A stretch of 64,000 bases of DNA, taken from GCA-2697345 sp002697345 (GTDB lineage: Bacteria; Pseudomonadota; Alphaproteobacteria; Rhodobacterales; Rhodobacteraceae). The stretch's first letter is position 1. Every line of letters begins with the position of its first letter. Shown here piece by piece: positions 9,130 to 16,946 of this stretch. Position numbers and translations under genes: made by a program. The notes beneath the pieces were generated by a model. That model was not told the DNA's origin and did no database searches. It saw nothing but the letters and a program-made list of their open reading frames with translations. The stretch lies in assembly GCA_943787605.1 (NCBI GenBank), contig CALSNB010000001.1:1850623-1914622 (forward strand). Reading direction: 5' to 3'.

Positions 9130-10026
9130 ATGTGTGGAATAGTTGGGCTGTTTCTTAAGGATCAATCCTTGATGCCAAGTTTGGGACTAATGCTTACAAA
9201 CATGCTTATAACTATGACTGAAAGGGGACCCGATAGTGCTGGAATTGCAATTTATGATTCTACTTCAAACAAAGATTTTAAGTTGACGGTGCAGTCTGGT
9301 AATCCTGAAGTTGAATTTAGATTAATTAAAGATAATCTCTCGGCAATGATAGAATCATCTGTTTCTGTTGAAGTTAAAGATACACACGCTGTTATAAAGT
9401 TGTCTGGAGAGAAAATAACTCTGGCCCGTCAAGCTTTAGCTAAACTTTGCCCTACTGTGAGGGTCATGAGTGTTGGAGAAAAAGTAGAGATTTTTAAAGA
9501 AGTTGGCCTTCCAAGAGAAGTTGTTGATCGTTTCTCGATTTCAAAAATGTCTGGAAGTCATGGAATTGGTCACACGCGAATGGCAACAGAGTCCGCTGTA
9601 ACAACTATGGGTGCGCACCCATTCTCTACGGGCCAAGACCAATGTTTGGTGCATAATGGGTCGCTGTCTAACCATAATTCTCTTAGAAGAAAACTTAAAA
9701 GACAGGGTGTATTAATTGAGACAGAAAATGACACAGAGGTTGGCGCTGCTTATTTATCTTATAAAATGCAACAAGGTAGTTCTTTGGAGGAAGCACTGGA
9801 AAGTTGTTTAAAGGACCTTGATGGCTTTTTTACTTTCGTTGTAGGAACTAAGGATGGTTTTGGGGTTGTTCGAGACCCAATAGCTTGTAAACCTGCGATT
9901 ATGGCTGAGACAGATCAATATGTTGCTTTTGGTTCGGAGTATCGAGCGTTAGTTGATTTACCTGAGATCGAAAATGCGAAGGTTTGGGAACCAGAACCTG
10001 CAACTGTTTATTTTTGGAGCCACTAG
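9130..10026 (+). CDS. class II glutamine amidotransferase (GlxB / MgsA-like)
   Basis: A 298-residue Ntn-type glutaminase domain beginning MCGIVGLF, so that Cys2 becomes the N-terminal nucleophile after Met removal. Further GATase II motifs are GHTRMATESAV with AHPF, and LVHNGSLSNH, which line the glutamine pocket. It is the stand-alone equivalent of the glutaminase part of glutamate synthase and would pass ammonia to the FMN subunit encoded two genes downstream. It is the first gene of a four-gene run with 1, 10 and 45 bp between genes. The same set is called glxBCD in rhizobia and mgsABC when it makes N-methylglutamate in methylamine users; sequence alone does not settle which. Confidence 0.88.
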   Translation: MCGIVGLFLKDQSLMPSLGLMLTNMLITMTERGPDSAGIAIYDSTSNKDFKLTVQSGNPEVEFRLIKDNLSAMIESSVSVEVKDTHAVIKLSGEKITLARQALAKLCPTVRVMSVGEKVEIFKEVGLPREVVDRFSISKMSGSHGIGHTRMATESAVTTMGAHPFSTGQDQCLVHNGSLSNHNSLRRKLKRQGVLIETENDTEVGAAYLSYKMQQGSSLEEALESCLKDLDGFFTFVVGTKDGFGVVRDPIACKPAIMAETDQYVAFGSEYRALVDLPEIENAKVWEPEPATVYFWSH

Positions 10027-10027
10027 A

Positions 10028-10705
10028 ATGAAAGTTTTTGATTTAGAAAGTAATTCTCTCAGAGAGTTAAACGCTACTCTTCATGAACAAAAATTTGATA
10101 TCAATAAAGTTAATTGGGAAGTTCAAAACCCAAGAGGAAAACACGCAATAGCTGTAGGCTTAGACACACCAATGGAAGTCCGGGTGATGGGTTCAACAGG
10201 GTATTACTTGGGAGGAATGAATCAGAAAGCACACATTACTGTGGAAGGTTCTGTTGGTCCTGGCGTTGCTGAAAATATGATGTCGGGTACTGTTACAGTT
10301 GAGGGAGATGCTAGCCAGTACGCTGGAGCGACTGGGCATGGAGGTTTGTTAGTTATAAAAGGTAATGCTTCGTCACGCTGTGGGATATCGATGAAGGGTA
10401 TAGATATAGTGGTTTTTGGAGATGTTGGTCATATGAGTGCATTCATGGCACAGTCTGGGAACTTGGTGATTTGTGGAGATGCTGGAGATGCTTTGGGAGA
10501 TTCTCTTTATGAAGCCAGATTGTTTGTAAGGGGGTCAGTAAAATCTTTAGGTGCAGATTGTATAGAAAAAGAGATGAGGAAAGAACATTTAGATATCCTC
10601 AGTAATCTGCTTGCGACGTCGGGATCAAAAGTTAAGGCAGAGGAATTCAGGCGTTACGGTTCGGCAAGAAAACTATATAATTTTAATATCGATAACGCAT
10701 ACTAA
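10028..10705 (+). CDS. GXGXG-domain glutamate-synthase-like subunit (GlxC / MgsB-like)
   Basis: A 225-residue right-handed beta-helix protein corresponding to the C-terminal gltB domain of glutamate synthase. The repeating glycine pattern is clear (GSVGPGVAENMMSGTVTVEG, ATGHGGLLVIKGNAS, GISMKGIDIVVFGDVG, AQSGNLVICGDAGDALGDS). In glutamate synthase this domain is structural and connects the glutaminase and FMN domains. The start is placed at ATG 10028, one base after the upstream stop; an open frame continues 25 codons upstream inside the GATase gene but has no better start. The gene is probably translationally coupled to its neighbour. Confidence 0.88.
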   Translation: MKVFDLESNSLRELNATLHEQKFDINKVNWEVQNPRGKHAIAVGLDTPMEVRVMGSTGYYLGGMNQKAHITVEGSVGPGVAENMMSGTVTVEGDASQYAGATGHGGLLVIKGNASSRCGISMKGIDIVVFGDVGHMSAFMAQSGNLVICGDAGDALGDSLYEARLFVRGSVKSLGADCIEKEMRKEHLDILSNLLATSGSKVKAEEFRRYGSARKLYNFNIDNAY

Positions 10706-10715
10706 GGGGATACTA

Positions 10716-12062
10716 GTGAAAGACAATAAGAATAATGAATCTCCACGCACTGAACCTGTGCAATCGGCAACATTTTCTAATTCTGTAAATTCAGAAATTA
10801 GGCGAGCTGCCGCGACTGGCATATATGATATCAGAGGAGGGGGAGCTAAACGTAAAGTACCTCATTTTGATGATTTACTATTCCTTGGGGCGTCAATCTC
10901 TCGATACCCATTGGAGGGTTACCGAGAAAAGTGTGAAACTAAGGTCATTTTAGGAACTAGATTTGCAAAAAACCCTTTAGAATTAGATATTCCAATAACA
11001 ATTGCGGGAATGAGTTTTGGCGCTTTATCGGGTAATGCGAAAGAATCTCTAGGGAGAGGTGCGACATTAGCAGGGACTTCGACAACGACTGGAGATGGAG
11101 GAATGACTGAGGAAGAGAGGGAGCATTCTAGTAAACTCGTTTACCAATATTTACCCTCTCGATATGGGATGAATCCTGTTGATCTTCGAAAAGCAGATGC
11201 GATAGAGATCGTTGTTGGTCAAGGAGCAAAACCTGGTGGGGGAGGTATGCTGTTGGGACAAAAAATTAGTGATCGTGTGGCCCAAATGAGAAATTTGCCT
11301 AAGGGAATTGATCAGCGTTCGTCTTGTCGTCACCCTGATTGGACCGGTCCTGATGATTTGGAAATTAAAATACTAGAGTTAAGAGAAATCACGTCATGGA
11401 AAGTTCCAATCTATCTTAAAATAGCAGGTGCTCGTCCTTATTTCGATACGGCCTTGGCTGTGAAAGCTGGGGCTGATGTAGTAGTCCTGGATGGAATGCA
11501 AGGTGGGACGGCTGCCACTCAAGATGTATTTATTGAACATGTCGGTTTACCTACTCTCGCATGTATCAGAGAGGCGGTTAGAGCACTCCAAGATCTAGGG
11601 GTTCATCGAGATGTGCAGTTGGTAGTGTCAGGAGGAATACGAAACGGAGCAGATGTAGCAAAAGCAATTGCTCTAGGAGCCGACGCAGTTTCGATAGGTA
11701 CAGCGGCCTTGATAGCAATCGGAGATAACGATCCAAAATGGGAAGATGAGTATCAAAAGCTGGGTACTACAGCTGGTGCTTATGATGATTGGCATGAGGG
11801 AAAAGATCCGGCTGGCATAACAACTCAAGACCCAAATCTAATGGAGCGTCTTGACCCAAGTGAGGGAGGCCGAAGGCTTAGTAATTATTTAAAGGTTTTA
11901 ACTCTGGAAGCTCAAACAATTGCACGCGCTTGTGGTAAAAATCATATACATAATCTGGAGCCTGAGGATTTGTGTGCAATTACAATGGAAGCGGCGGCTA
12001 TGGCACGTGTGCCATTGGCAGGGACAGAGTGGTGGCCTGGAAAAACAGGAGAATTTCTTTAA
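10716..12062 (+). CDS. FMN-binding glutamate synthase family protein (GlxD / MgsC-like)
   Basis: A 448-residue protein equivalent to the FMN/2-oxoglutarate domain of glutamate synthase. Visible signatures are the barrel opening DIPITIAGMSFGALSGNAK, GAKPGGGGMLLGQK, VVVLDGMQGGTAATQ and the FMN-phosphate region VSGGIRNGADVAKAIALGAD. It would form the amino-acid product from 2-oxoglutarate and ammonia (GlxD/glutamate) or methylamine (MgsC/N-methylglutamate). The start is GTG 10716, with AAGGGGA 6 bases upstream; the open frame extends 35 codons further but only by overlapping the previous gene. It lies 10 bp after the GXGXG gene and 45 bp before the GSIII/GmaS-like gene. Confidence 0.88.
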   Translation: MKDNKNNESPRTEPVQSATFSNSVNSEIRRAAATGIYDIRGGGAKRKVPHFDDLLFLGASISRYPLEGYREKCETKVILGTRFAKNPLELDIPITIAGMSFGALSGNAKESLGRGATLAGTSTTTGDGGMTEEEREHSSKLVYQYLPSRYGMNPVDLRKADAIEIVVGQGAKPGGGGMLLGQKISDRVAQMRNLPKGIDQRSSCRHPDWTGPDDLEIKILELREITSWKVPIYLKIAGARPYFDTALAVKAGADVVVLDGMQGGTAATQDVFIEHVGLPTLACIREAVRALQDLGVHRDVQLVVSGGIRNGADVAKAIALGADAVSIGTAALIAIGDNDPKWEDEYQKLGTTAGAYDDWHEGKDPAGITTQDPNLMERLDPSEGGRRLSNYLKVLTLEAQTIARACGKNHIHNLEPEDLCAITMEAAAMARVPLAGTEWWPGKTGEFL

Positions 12063-12107
12063 CTAGTATCATATTAATTAACTTTGAAAAATTTTAAGGG
12101 GGAATAG

Positions 12108-13424
12108 ATGGCAATCGATTTAGCAGCATTCGCAAAAGAAAAAAATGTAAAATACTTTATGGTTTCTTATACTGACCTTTTTGGGGGGCAAAGAGCTAAA
12201 CTTGTTCCCGCTCAGGCAATAGGTGCAATGCAACATGAAGGTGCTGGATTTGCTGGGTTTTCAACCTACTTAGATCTTACGCCGGCTCATCCTGATATGC
12301 TTGCTGTTCCAGACACTAGTGCAGTTATTCAACTCCCATGGAAGCGAGACGTGGCTTGGGTTCCTGCAAATTTAATGATGGATGGTGAAACAGTTGATCA
12401 AGCACCAAGAAATGTTTTGAACAAACTTATAAAAACAGCAGCTTCAGAGGGAATGCATGTCAAGACAGGAATAGAAGCAGAGTTTTTTCTTTTGACGCCA
12501 GAAGGTGATAAAATTTCGGATGAGTATGATACCGCCACAAAGCCATGCTATGATCAACAGGCAATAATGCGGCGATATGATGTTATAGCTGAGATTTGTG
12601 ATTATATGTTGGAGCTTGGCTGGGGACCTTATCAAAATGATCATGAAGATGCGAATGGGCAATTTGAGATGAATTGGGAGTTTGATGATGTATTAGCTAC
12701 GGCTGATAAGCACTCATTTTTTAAGCTTATGACCAAATCTGTAGCGGAAAAACATGGATTAAAGGCAACATTCATGCCAAAACCAGTCGAAGGTTTGACA
12801 GGAAATGGGTGTCATGCACATATTTCTGTTTGGGATGCTCCGGGAGAGAAATCTAAGACGAATGTATTTGCGGATTCAGAAAAAGACTTAGGGCTTTCAG
12901 ATAAAGGCATCAATTTTCTTGGTGGTATAATGAAACATGCATCTGCAATGGCGGCGATAACTAACCCTACCGTTAACAGCTATAAGCGAATTAATGCTCC
13001 AAGGACGATGTCGGGAGCAACCTGGGCACCCAATACTGTTACTTGGTCAGGAAATAATAGAACTCATATGGTTCGGGTCCCTGGCCCTGGACGTTTTGAG
13101 TTGCGTTTACCTGATGGGGCGGCAAACCCTTATTTGCTTCAGGCAGTGATTTTAGCAGCGGGTTTAGATGGTGTTCGAACAAATGCTGATCCTGGAAAAA
13201 GGTATGATATAGATATGTATGCAGAGGGGCACAAAATTAGAGGTGGCCCAAAGCTACCGCTTAATATGCTGGATGCAATTCGTGAATTTGATAAAAATAA
13301 AGACCTTAAAAAGGCTTTGGGTGATGAGTTTTCTAATGCGTATATTAAACTAAAAATGAAAGAGTGGAATTCTTTTTCTTCCCATTTCTCTGTTTGGGAA
13401 AAAGAGAATACAATCGATATTTAA
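12108..13424 (+). CDS. gmaS: type III glutamine synthetase-like ligase, probable gamma-glutamylmethylamide synthetase
   Basis: A 438-residue member of the short glutamine synthetase group (GlnT/GmaS). It has the N-terminal beta-grasp segment with SYTDLFGGQRAKLVPAQAI, then catalytic-domain metal ligands in KTGIEAEFFLL and GQFEMNW, the GNGCHAHISVWD histidine loop, and ATP/glutamate contacts around NSYKRINAP and PGRFELRLPDGAANPYL. GmaS uses ATP to join glutamate to methylamine; GlnT is a near relative that makes glutamine. The neighbourhood (GATase, GXGXG and FMN subunits directly upstream) is that of both glxBCD-glnT and mgsABC-gmaS. The SYTDLFGGQRAKLVPAQAI segment resembles marine Roseobacter GmaS as I recall it, so GmaS is preferred but not proved. 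It has a very strong ribosome site (AAGGGGG). Confidence 0.75.
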   Translation: MAIDLAAFAKEKNVKYFMVSYTDLFGGQRAKLVPAQAIGAMQHEGAGFAGFSTYLDLTPAHPDMLAVPDTSAVIQLPWKRDVAWVPANLMMDGETVDQAPRNVLNKLIKTAASEGMHVKTGIEAEFFLLTPEGDKISDEYDTATKPCYDQQAIMRRYDVIAEICDYMLELGWGPYQNDHEDANGQFEMNWEFDDVLATADKHSFFKLMTKSVAEKHGLKATFMPKPVEGLTGNGCHAHISVWDAPGEKSKTNVFADSEKDLGLSDKGINFLGGIMKHASAMAAITNPTVNSYKRINAPRTMSGATWAPNTVTWSGNNRTHMVRVPGPGRFELRLPDGAANPYLLQAVILAAGLDGVRTNADPGKRYDIDMYAEGHKIRGGPKLPLNMLDAIREFDKNKDLKKALGDEFSNAYIKLKMKEWNSFSSHFSVWEKENTIDI

Positions 13425-13566
13425 TTGCCTAATTGGTCATAGCTCAAGGAAGTAAAAATCTAAGCTGAGGTTTTGAGTCATGTAGATAGATTACCTTTAT
13501 GTAAATGTAGTGTGCACATTGACCCAAAACGTGAAAGAGAGATAATGATTATTTTTAGAAAAAACC

Positions 13567-14388
13567 ATGAGTATCTTTAATAATTATTTAGCTGTTGACT
13601 GGTCGGCAAATAGTAAGCCCAAGATAGGTGCAGATAGCATTTGGTTGGCTTGGCTTTCTAATACATGTGAGCTGTCATTTTTTAACCCTAGAACTCGACT
13701 TGATGCGTTGGATCTTATCAAAAGATTGTTAAAGGAGTCAGATGGAAGAGTTTTAGCAGGATTTGATTTTCCTTTTGGCTACCCAAAAGCCTTTTTTGAT
13801 GACCTTGGTTTAGTTAAATGGTCTGACTTTTGGACCGAATTATTTGAACGAGTAAAAGATAGTTCAAATAATAATAATAATAGATTTGAAGTAGCAAATT
13901 ATTTCAATTCACTATTTCCCAACAGTGGTCCGTTCTGGGGCCACCCAATGCCAAATAATGGGAGGTATATTAATATTCCATTTAAAAAACCAGTTGGATA
14001 TGGATGTTTTCTACCTAACGAAAAAAGATCGATTGAAGCTTTAATAAAATCAACAAAAACTGTTTGGCAATTGAATGGGGCTGGATCTGTAGGTGGTCAA
14101 GCGCTTCTAGGCATCCCAATTATAGAAAGTTTGAGAAAATCTGTTTCAACCTCTATTTGGCCATTTGAATCACACATTTCCAAAGTGGTATGTGCAGAAA
14201 TATACCCTTCAATGTATAAGATAGAAAACACTGAAAGCATTAAAGATGCTAATCAAGTTAAAGCAGTTGTGAAGAGGTTACATGCTTTAGATGTCAAAGG
14301 GGAGCTGGACCAAATTATGAGTATTCCGAGTAAATTAAAAGGATCAGAATGCACCCATGAAGGGTGGATTTTGGGAGCAGTAAATTAG
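13567..14388 (+). CDS. DUF429-like protein, function unknown
   Basis: A 273-residue cytosolic protein opening with YLAVDWSANSKPKIGADSIW and followed by LAGFDFPFGYP and later VCAEIYPSMY. The DWS, DFPFG and acidic EIYPS positions look like the metal-ligand positions of an RNase H-like fold, as proposed for DUF429 families. Related Rhodobacterales proteins are sometimes labelled 'molybdopterin guanine dinucleotide synthesis', a label I would not rely on. A run of five AAT codons (13867-13882) gives a short poly-Asn stretch. It stands alone, 142 bp after the gmaS-like gene, with no close downstream partner. The start ATG 13567 has only a weak ribosome site. Confidence 0.65.
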   Translation: MSIFNNYLAVDWSANSKPKIGADSIWLAWLSNTCELSFFNPRTRLDALDLIKRLLKESDGRVLAGFDFPFGYPKAFFDDLGLVKWSDFWTELFERVKDSSNNNNNRFEVANYFNSLFPNSGPFWGHPMPNNGRYINIPFKKPVGYGCFLPNEKRSIEALIKSTKTVWQLNGAGSVGGQALLGIPIIESLRKSVSTSIWPFESHISKVVCAEIYPSMYKIENTESIKDANQVKAVVKRLHALDVKGELDQIMSIPSKLKGSECTHEGWILGAVN

Positions 14389-14682
14389 ATTGTGAATGGT
14401 TCTCCAATGTTAGGCAAGGAGTAAAAATTGAGATTTTTGATTTATTCATACAGCCCACAGATGTTAGAATAATACATACTTGTTATATGATTGCATAAAT
14501 ATATGGTTCTAAAGTAACTCTTTTAGAATACCTACCTTTAGATAAGGAAATGTAAATAAAGGATAGAAAAAGGTAAATTATTTTGATGCAGTGCAAATCT
14601 AGAAATAATGTCAAGTGAAAGGGCCTTTTAGAGCCTCTGGTATTGACTGTATGCTGTGGATAAAGTTAAAGGACTGCATTGT
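14389..14682. other. gene-free leader upstream of tRNA-Arg
   Basis: These 294 bases hold no convincing coding frame on either strand; they are AT-rich with many stops. The only element I can point to is a possible sigma-70 promoter directly before the tRNA (see 14643-14671). I see no transcription terminator for the preceding DUF429 gene. Confidence 0.5.
14643..14671 (+). promoter_or_regulatory. candidate sigma-70 promoter of tRNA-Arg
   Basis: TTGACT at 14643-14648 is followed, after 17 bases, by TTAAAG at 14666-14671. Transcription would start a few bases before the tRNA at 14683. The -35 box is good and the -10 box is poor, so this is a tentative call. Confidence 0.35.
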
Positions 14683-14759
14683 GGTTCCTTAGCTCAGCTG
14701 GATAGAGCAACTGCCTTCTAAGCAGTAGGTCACTGGTTCGAATCCAGTAGGGATCACCA
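14683..14759 (+). tRNA. tRNA-Arg (anticodon UCU)
   Basis: A complete 77-base cloverleaf with encoded CCA. The acceptor stem GGTTCCT pairs with AGGGATC (two G-U pairs), the D arm is AGCTCAGCTGGATAGAGC, the anticodon stem ACTGC/GCAGT closes the loop CTTCTAA (anticodon TCT, reading AGA), and the T arm is CTGGTTCGAATCCAG. The discriminator base is A. It reads a codon (AGA) that is common in this AT-rich genome. No other tRNA is adjacent. Confidence 0.97.
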
Positions 14760-14918
14760 TTTATCTCTCAAAGCGTGTTTAGACTCTAAGAGCTAATTAA
14801 ACACCATTTCTGCAAATTTATTAAATTTATATGCACAAGAATATCATCAAAAATGCATATTAATACCTTAATTAACAACTGGTTAAGTCTTTTAATAATA
14901 TGGAAATAGGGGAAAAAT

Positions 14919-15098
14919 ATGAGAAAAGTTTTATTGGCAGTAGCATTTTTTACTTTTACCAACGCAGCACTTGCGGGAGGTATGCCAGGCGAAGAACCTG
15001 AAGTTAAAAAGGAAGAAATAGTAGAAACAGTTATAGTTGAAGAACCTAAAGGGTCTTTTGCTAAATTTATTTTTCTTCTACTATTATTCGCACTTTAA
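14919..15098 (+). CDS. 59-residue exported/membrane-anchored small protein
   Basis: A short gene with a strong ribosome site (AGGGG, 6 bases upstream of ATG 14919). The protein has a signal peptide (MRKVLLAVAFFTFTNAALA, cleavage near residue 19), a short acidic middle rich in Glu and Val (EEPEVKKEEIVETVIVEEPK), and a C-terminal hydrophobic stretch (FAKFIFLLLLFAL) that could anchor it in the membrane. Small proteins of this design are recurrent in Rhodobacterales, where some carry the unsupported label 'ferrochelatase'. The function is unknown. It sits alone between the tRNA and nth. Confidence 0.7.
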   Translation: MRKVLLAVAFFTFTNAALAGGMPGEEPEVKKEEIVETVIVEEPKGSFAKFIFLLLLFAL

Positions 15099-15183
15099 GA
15101 CCAAAGAATTTTTATCATTAGCTTGTGCGTTTATACTTAAAGGTTAAGTAAGTTATTATAAATTACACGAGGGTATTAAAAGT

Positions 15184-15837
15184 ATGTTAAAAAGGGACCG
15201 CGCTAAGTTCGTTCTAAACAGGTTAAATGAACTTTATCCTGAGACTCCAGTACCACTTAATCATAAAAACAATTTTGAGCTGCTCGTGGCTGTATTGCTC
15301 AGTGCCCAGTGCACAGATGAGCGGGTCAATAAAATTACTCCAGTGTTATTCTCTGAAGCAAGTAACGCTCATGATATGCAATTTGTTCCAGTAAATACGA
15401 TCTACAACATTATAAGACCATGTGGGCTGGCACCCCAGAAGTCGAAAGCAATTTCTGGACTCTCTAAAATTCTAGTTGAGAAATATCAGGGTAATGTACC
15501 AGAAGATTTACAAGCCTTAGAGGCGCTTCCAGGGGTAGGCCACAAGACGGCCAGTGTTGTAATTTCTCAGGGTTTTGGGCAGCCTGCATTCCCTGTAGAT
15601 ACTCACATTCACCGATTAGCACAAAGGTGGGGTTTAACAAACGGTAAGAATGTAAAGGTTACTGAACACGATTTAAAAAAAATTTTTCCACAAGAATCAT
15701 GGAATAAACTTCATCTACAGATTATTTTTTATGGTAGAGAGTTTTGCACTGCTAGAGGGTGTGACGGGAGGGTTTGCGATATTTGCGTAACTTGCTATCC
15801 AAACCGAAAATCTTCTTTCAAAGCGCAAAAACCATAA
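15184..15837 (+). CDS. nth: endonuclease III (DNA glycosylase/AP lyase)
   Basis: Removes oxidised pyrimidines and cleaves the abasic site in base excision repair. The helix-hairpin-helix LPGVGHKTASVV carries the catalytic Lys (K121), followed by the Gly/Pro-rich loop and catalytic Asp (D139 in FPVDTHIHR). At 217 residues it is full length. The Fe-S region is unusual: Cys at 188, 193, 198, 201 and 204, whereas the classical pattern is C-x6-C-x2-C-x5-C. C188, C198 and C204 keep the classical spacing, the expected second Cys is Gly195, and C193 and C201 are extra. A cluster is still plausible with a re-chosen fourth ligand. The gene ends 10 bp from the convergent Gfo/Idh gene. Confidence 0.93.
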   Translation: MLKRDRAKFVLNRLNELYPETPVPLNHKNNFELLVAVLLSAQCTDERVNKITPVLFSEASNAHDMQFVPVNTIYNIIRPCGLAPQKSKAISGLSKILVEKYQGNVPEDLQALEALPGVGHKTASVVISQGFGQPAFPVDTHIHRLAQRWGLTNGKNVKVTEHDLKKIFPQESWNKLHLQIIFYGREFCTARGCDGRVCDICVTCYPNRKSSFKAQKP

Positions 15838-15847
15838 GATAAACATC

Positions 15848-16858
15848 TTAAAGTCCTGAAAAGTTGGAATTTACGGAGGTCTTTGCCCCAGTCTTAGCAG
15901 CTTTTGCTATAGACTCCATCGTTGAGACCCCTGCTAGAGCTTCTGAAATTTTAACTGGGTATACACATCTACCGCGAACTGATTGGGCAAAGGTATCCAG
16001 CTCGATTGCCAGTGTATCTACAATTTCAAAGTTAGTCTTCTCAGTTTCTGAATTAATTACACTAACCTCGATAGAATGCTGATTAGGCAAAAAAGCTGAA
16101 CCCTTAGAGCCGTAGAGGTGCATTTTCCAGGTGGGAGAGGTTGCTGTCATTGTTGTTAAGCTTGCTGTAGCACCTGATGTGAACTCAATTAGGGCTGTGG
16201 TCGTGTCATCAACTAGAGAGGTTACAACTCTGCGACTGCTGTACGCCATCACAGTCTTTACTGTTCCTAGGAGGTGGACCATTAAATCAAGAATATGGAT
16301 ACCCATGGCACCCATGCCTCCCGCAGGATTTTCCTCGTTAGAACCTCTCCACATGTCTGCAGTGTAGTTGTATCCAAATGATCCAGAAAAATTTCCTTCT
16401 ATATGCAGAGCCGTTCCAAGTTTTTGTGATACTAGTAATTTTTCTAGTTGATTATAGGCCGGCAGAAATCGACGATTAAATCCGACAGCCAATTTTACTC
16501 CAGAATCCTTACATGCAGTTGCGGCATCAATCCCATCTTTAAGAGAAAGAGTATAAGGTTTCTCAACAAACACATGCTTTCCTGCCGCTGCTGCGGATTT
16601 TATTTGATTGCAATGTTGACTATGAGGCGTTGCCAAGACTACTGCTTCAATAGCATCATTACTTAATATATCCTCAAAACTATCAGCTAAAGTTAAATTA
16701 TTTTTAATACAGTACTCTATCACTTTGCTCTTGGTTCGAGTCATTGCGTGAGTAAATAATAAACCATTTTCAGGGTCTGCCATGGCACTATCTACTAGGC
16801 TTTGCCCCCATCGCCCAAGACCAATAATTGCTGCTGTAACTTTTGTATCTTTACCCAT
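15848..16858 (-). CDS. Gfo/Idh/MocA family NAD(P)-dependent oxidoreductase
   Basis: A 336-residue cytosolic dehydrogenase with an N-terminal Rossmann fold (AAIIGLGRWGQSLV) and the family signature EKPYTLSL (the EKP Lys lies near residue 98), then a C-terminal alpha/beta domain with GGMGAMGIHILDLM containing the catalytic Asp/His region. Members oxidise sugars, inositols or related hydroxyacids; no substrate can be read. It is 88 bp downstream of the frameshifted flavoprotein on the same strand and may share its transcript, so it could act on a product of that pathway. Confidence 0.85.
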   Translation of the reverse strand: MGKDTKVTAAIIGLGRWGQSLVDSAMADPENGLLFTHAMTRTKSKVIEYCIKNNLTLADSFEDILSNDAIEAVVLATPHSQHCNQIKSAAAAGKHVFVEKPYTLSLKDGIDAATACKDSGVKLAVGFNRRFLPAYNQLEKLLVSQKLGTALHIEGNFSGSFGYNYTADMWRGSNEENPAGGMGAMGIHILDLMVHLLGTVKTVMAYSSRRVVTSLVDDTTTALIEFTSGATASLTTMTATSPTWKMHLYGSKGSAFLPNQHSIEVSVINSETEKTNFEIVDTLAIELDTFAQSVRGRCVYPVKISEALAGVSTMESIAKAAKTGAKTSVNSNFSGL

Positions 16859-16946
16859 AATCTTTGTAATCCCATTTTTATGTTAGAGAATTAACTATTA
16901 TCTTATTAGAGTTAACTCAGTTAAGTAATTAATTTTTTGAAATAAC

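Noticed and set aside
13867..13882. Five AAT repeats inside the DUF429 gene as a phase-variation tract
   Set aside because: The unit is three bases, so length changes keep the frame; it only alters a poly-Asn loop.
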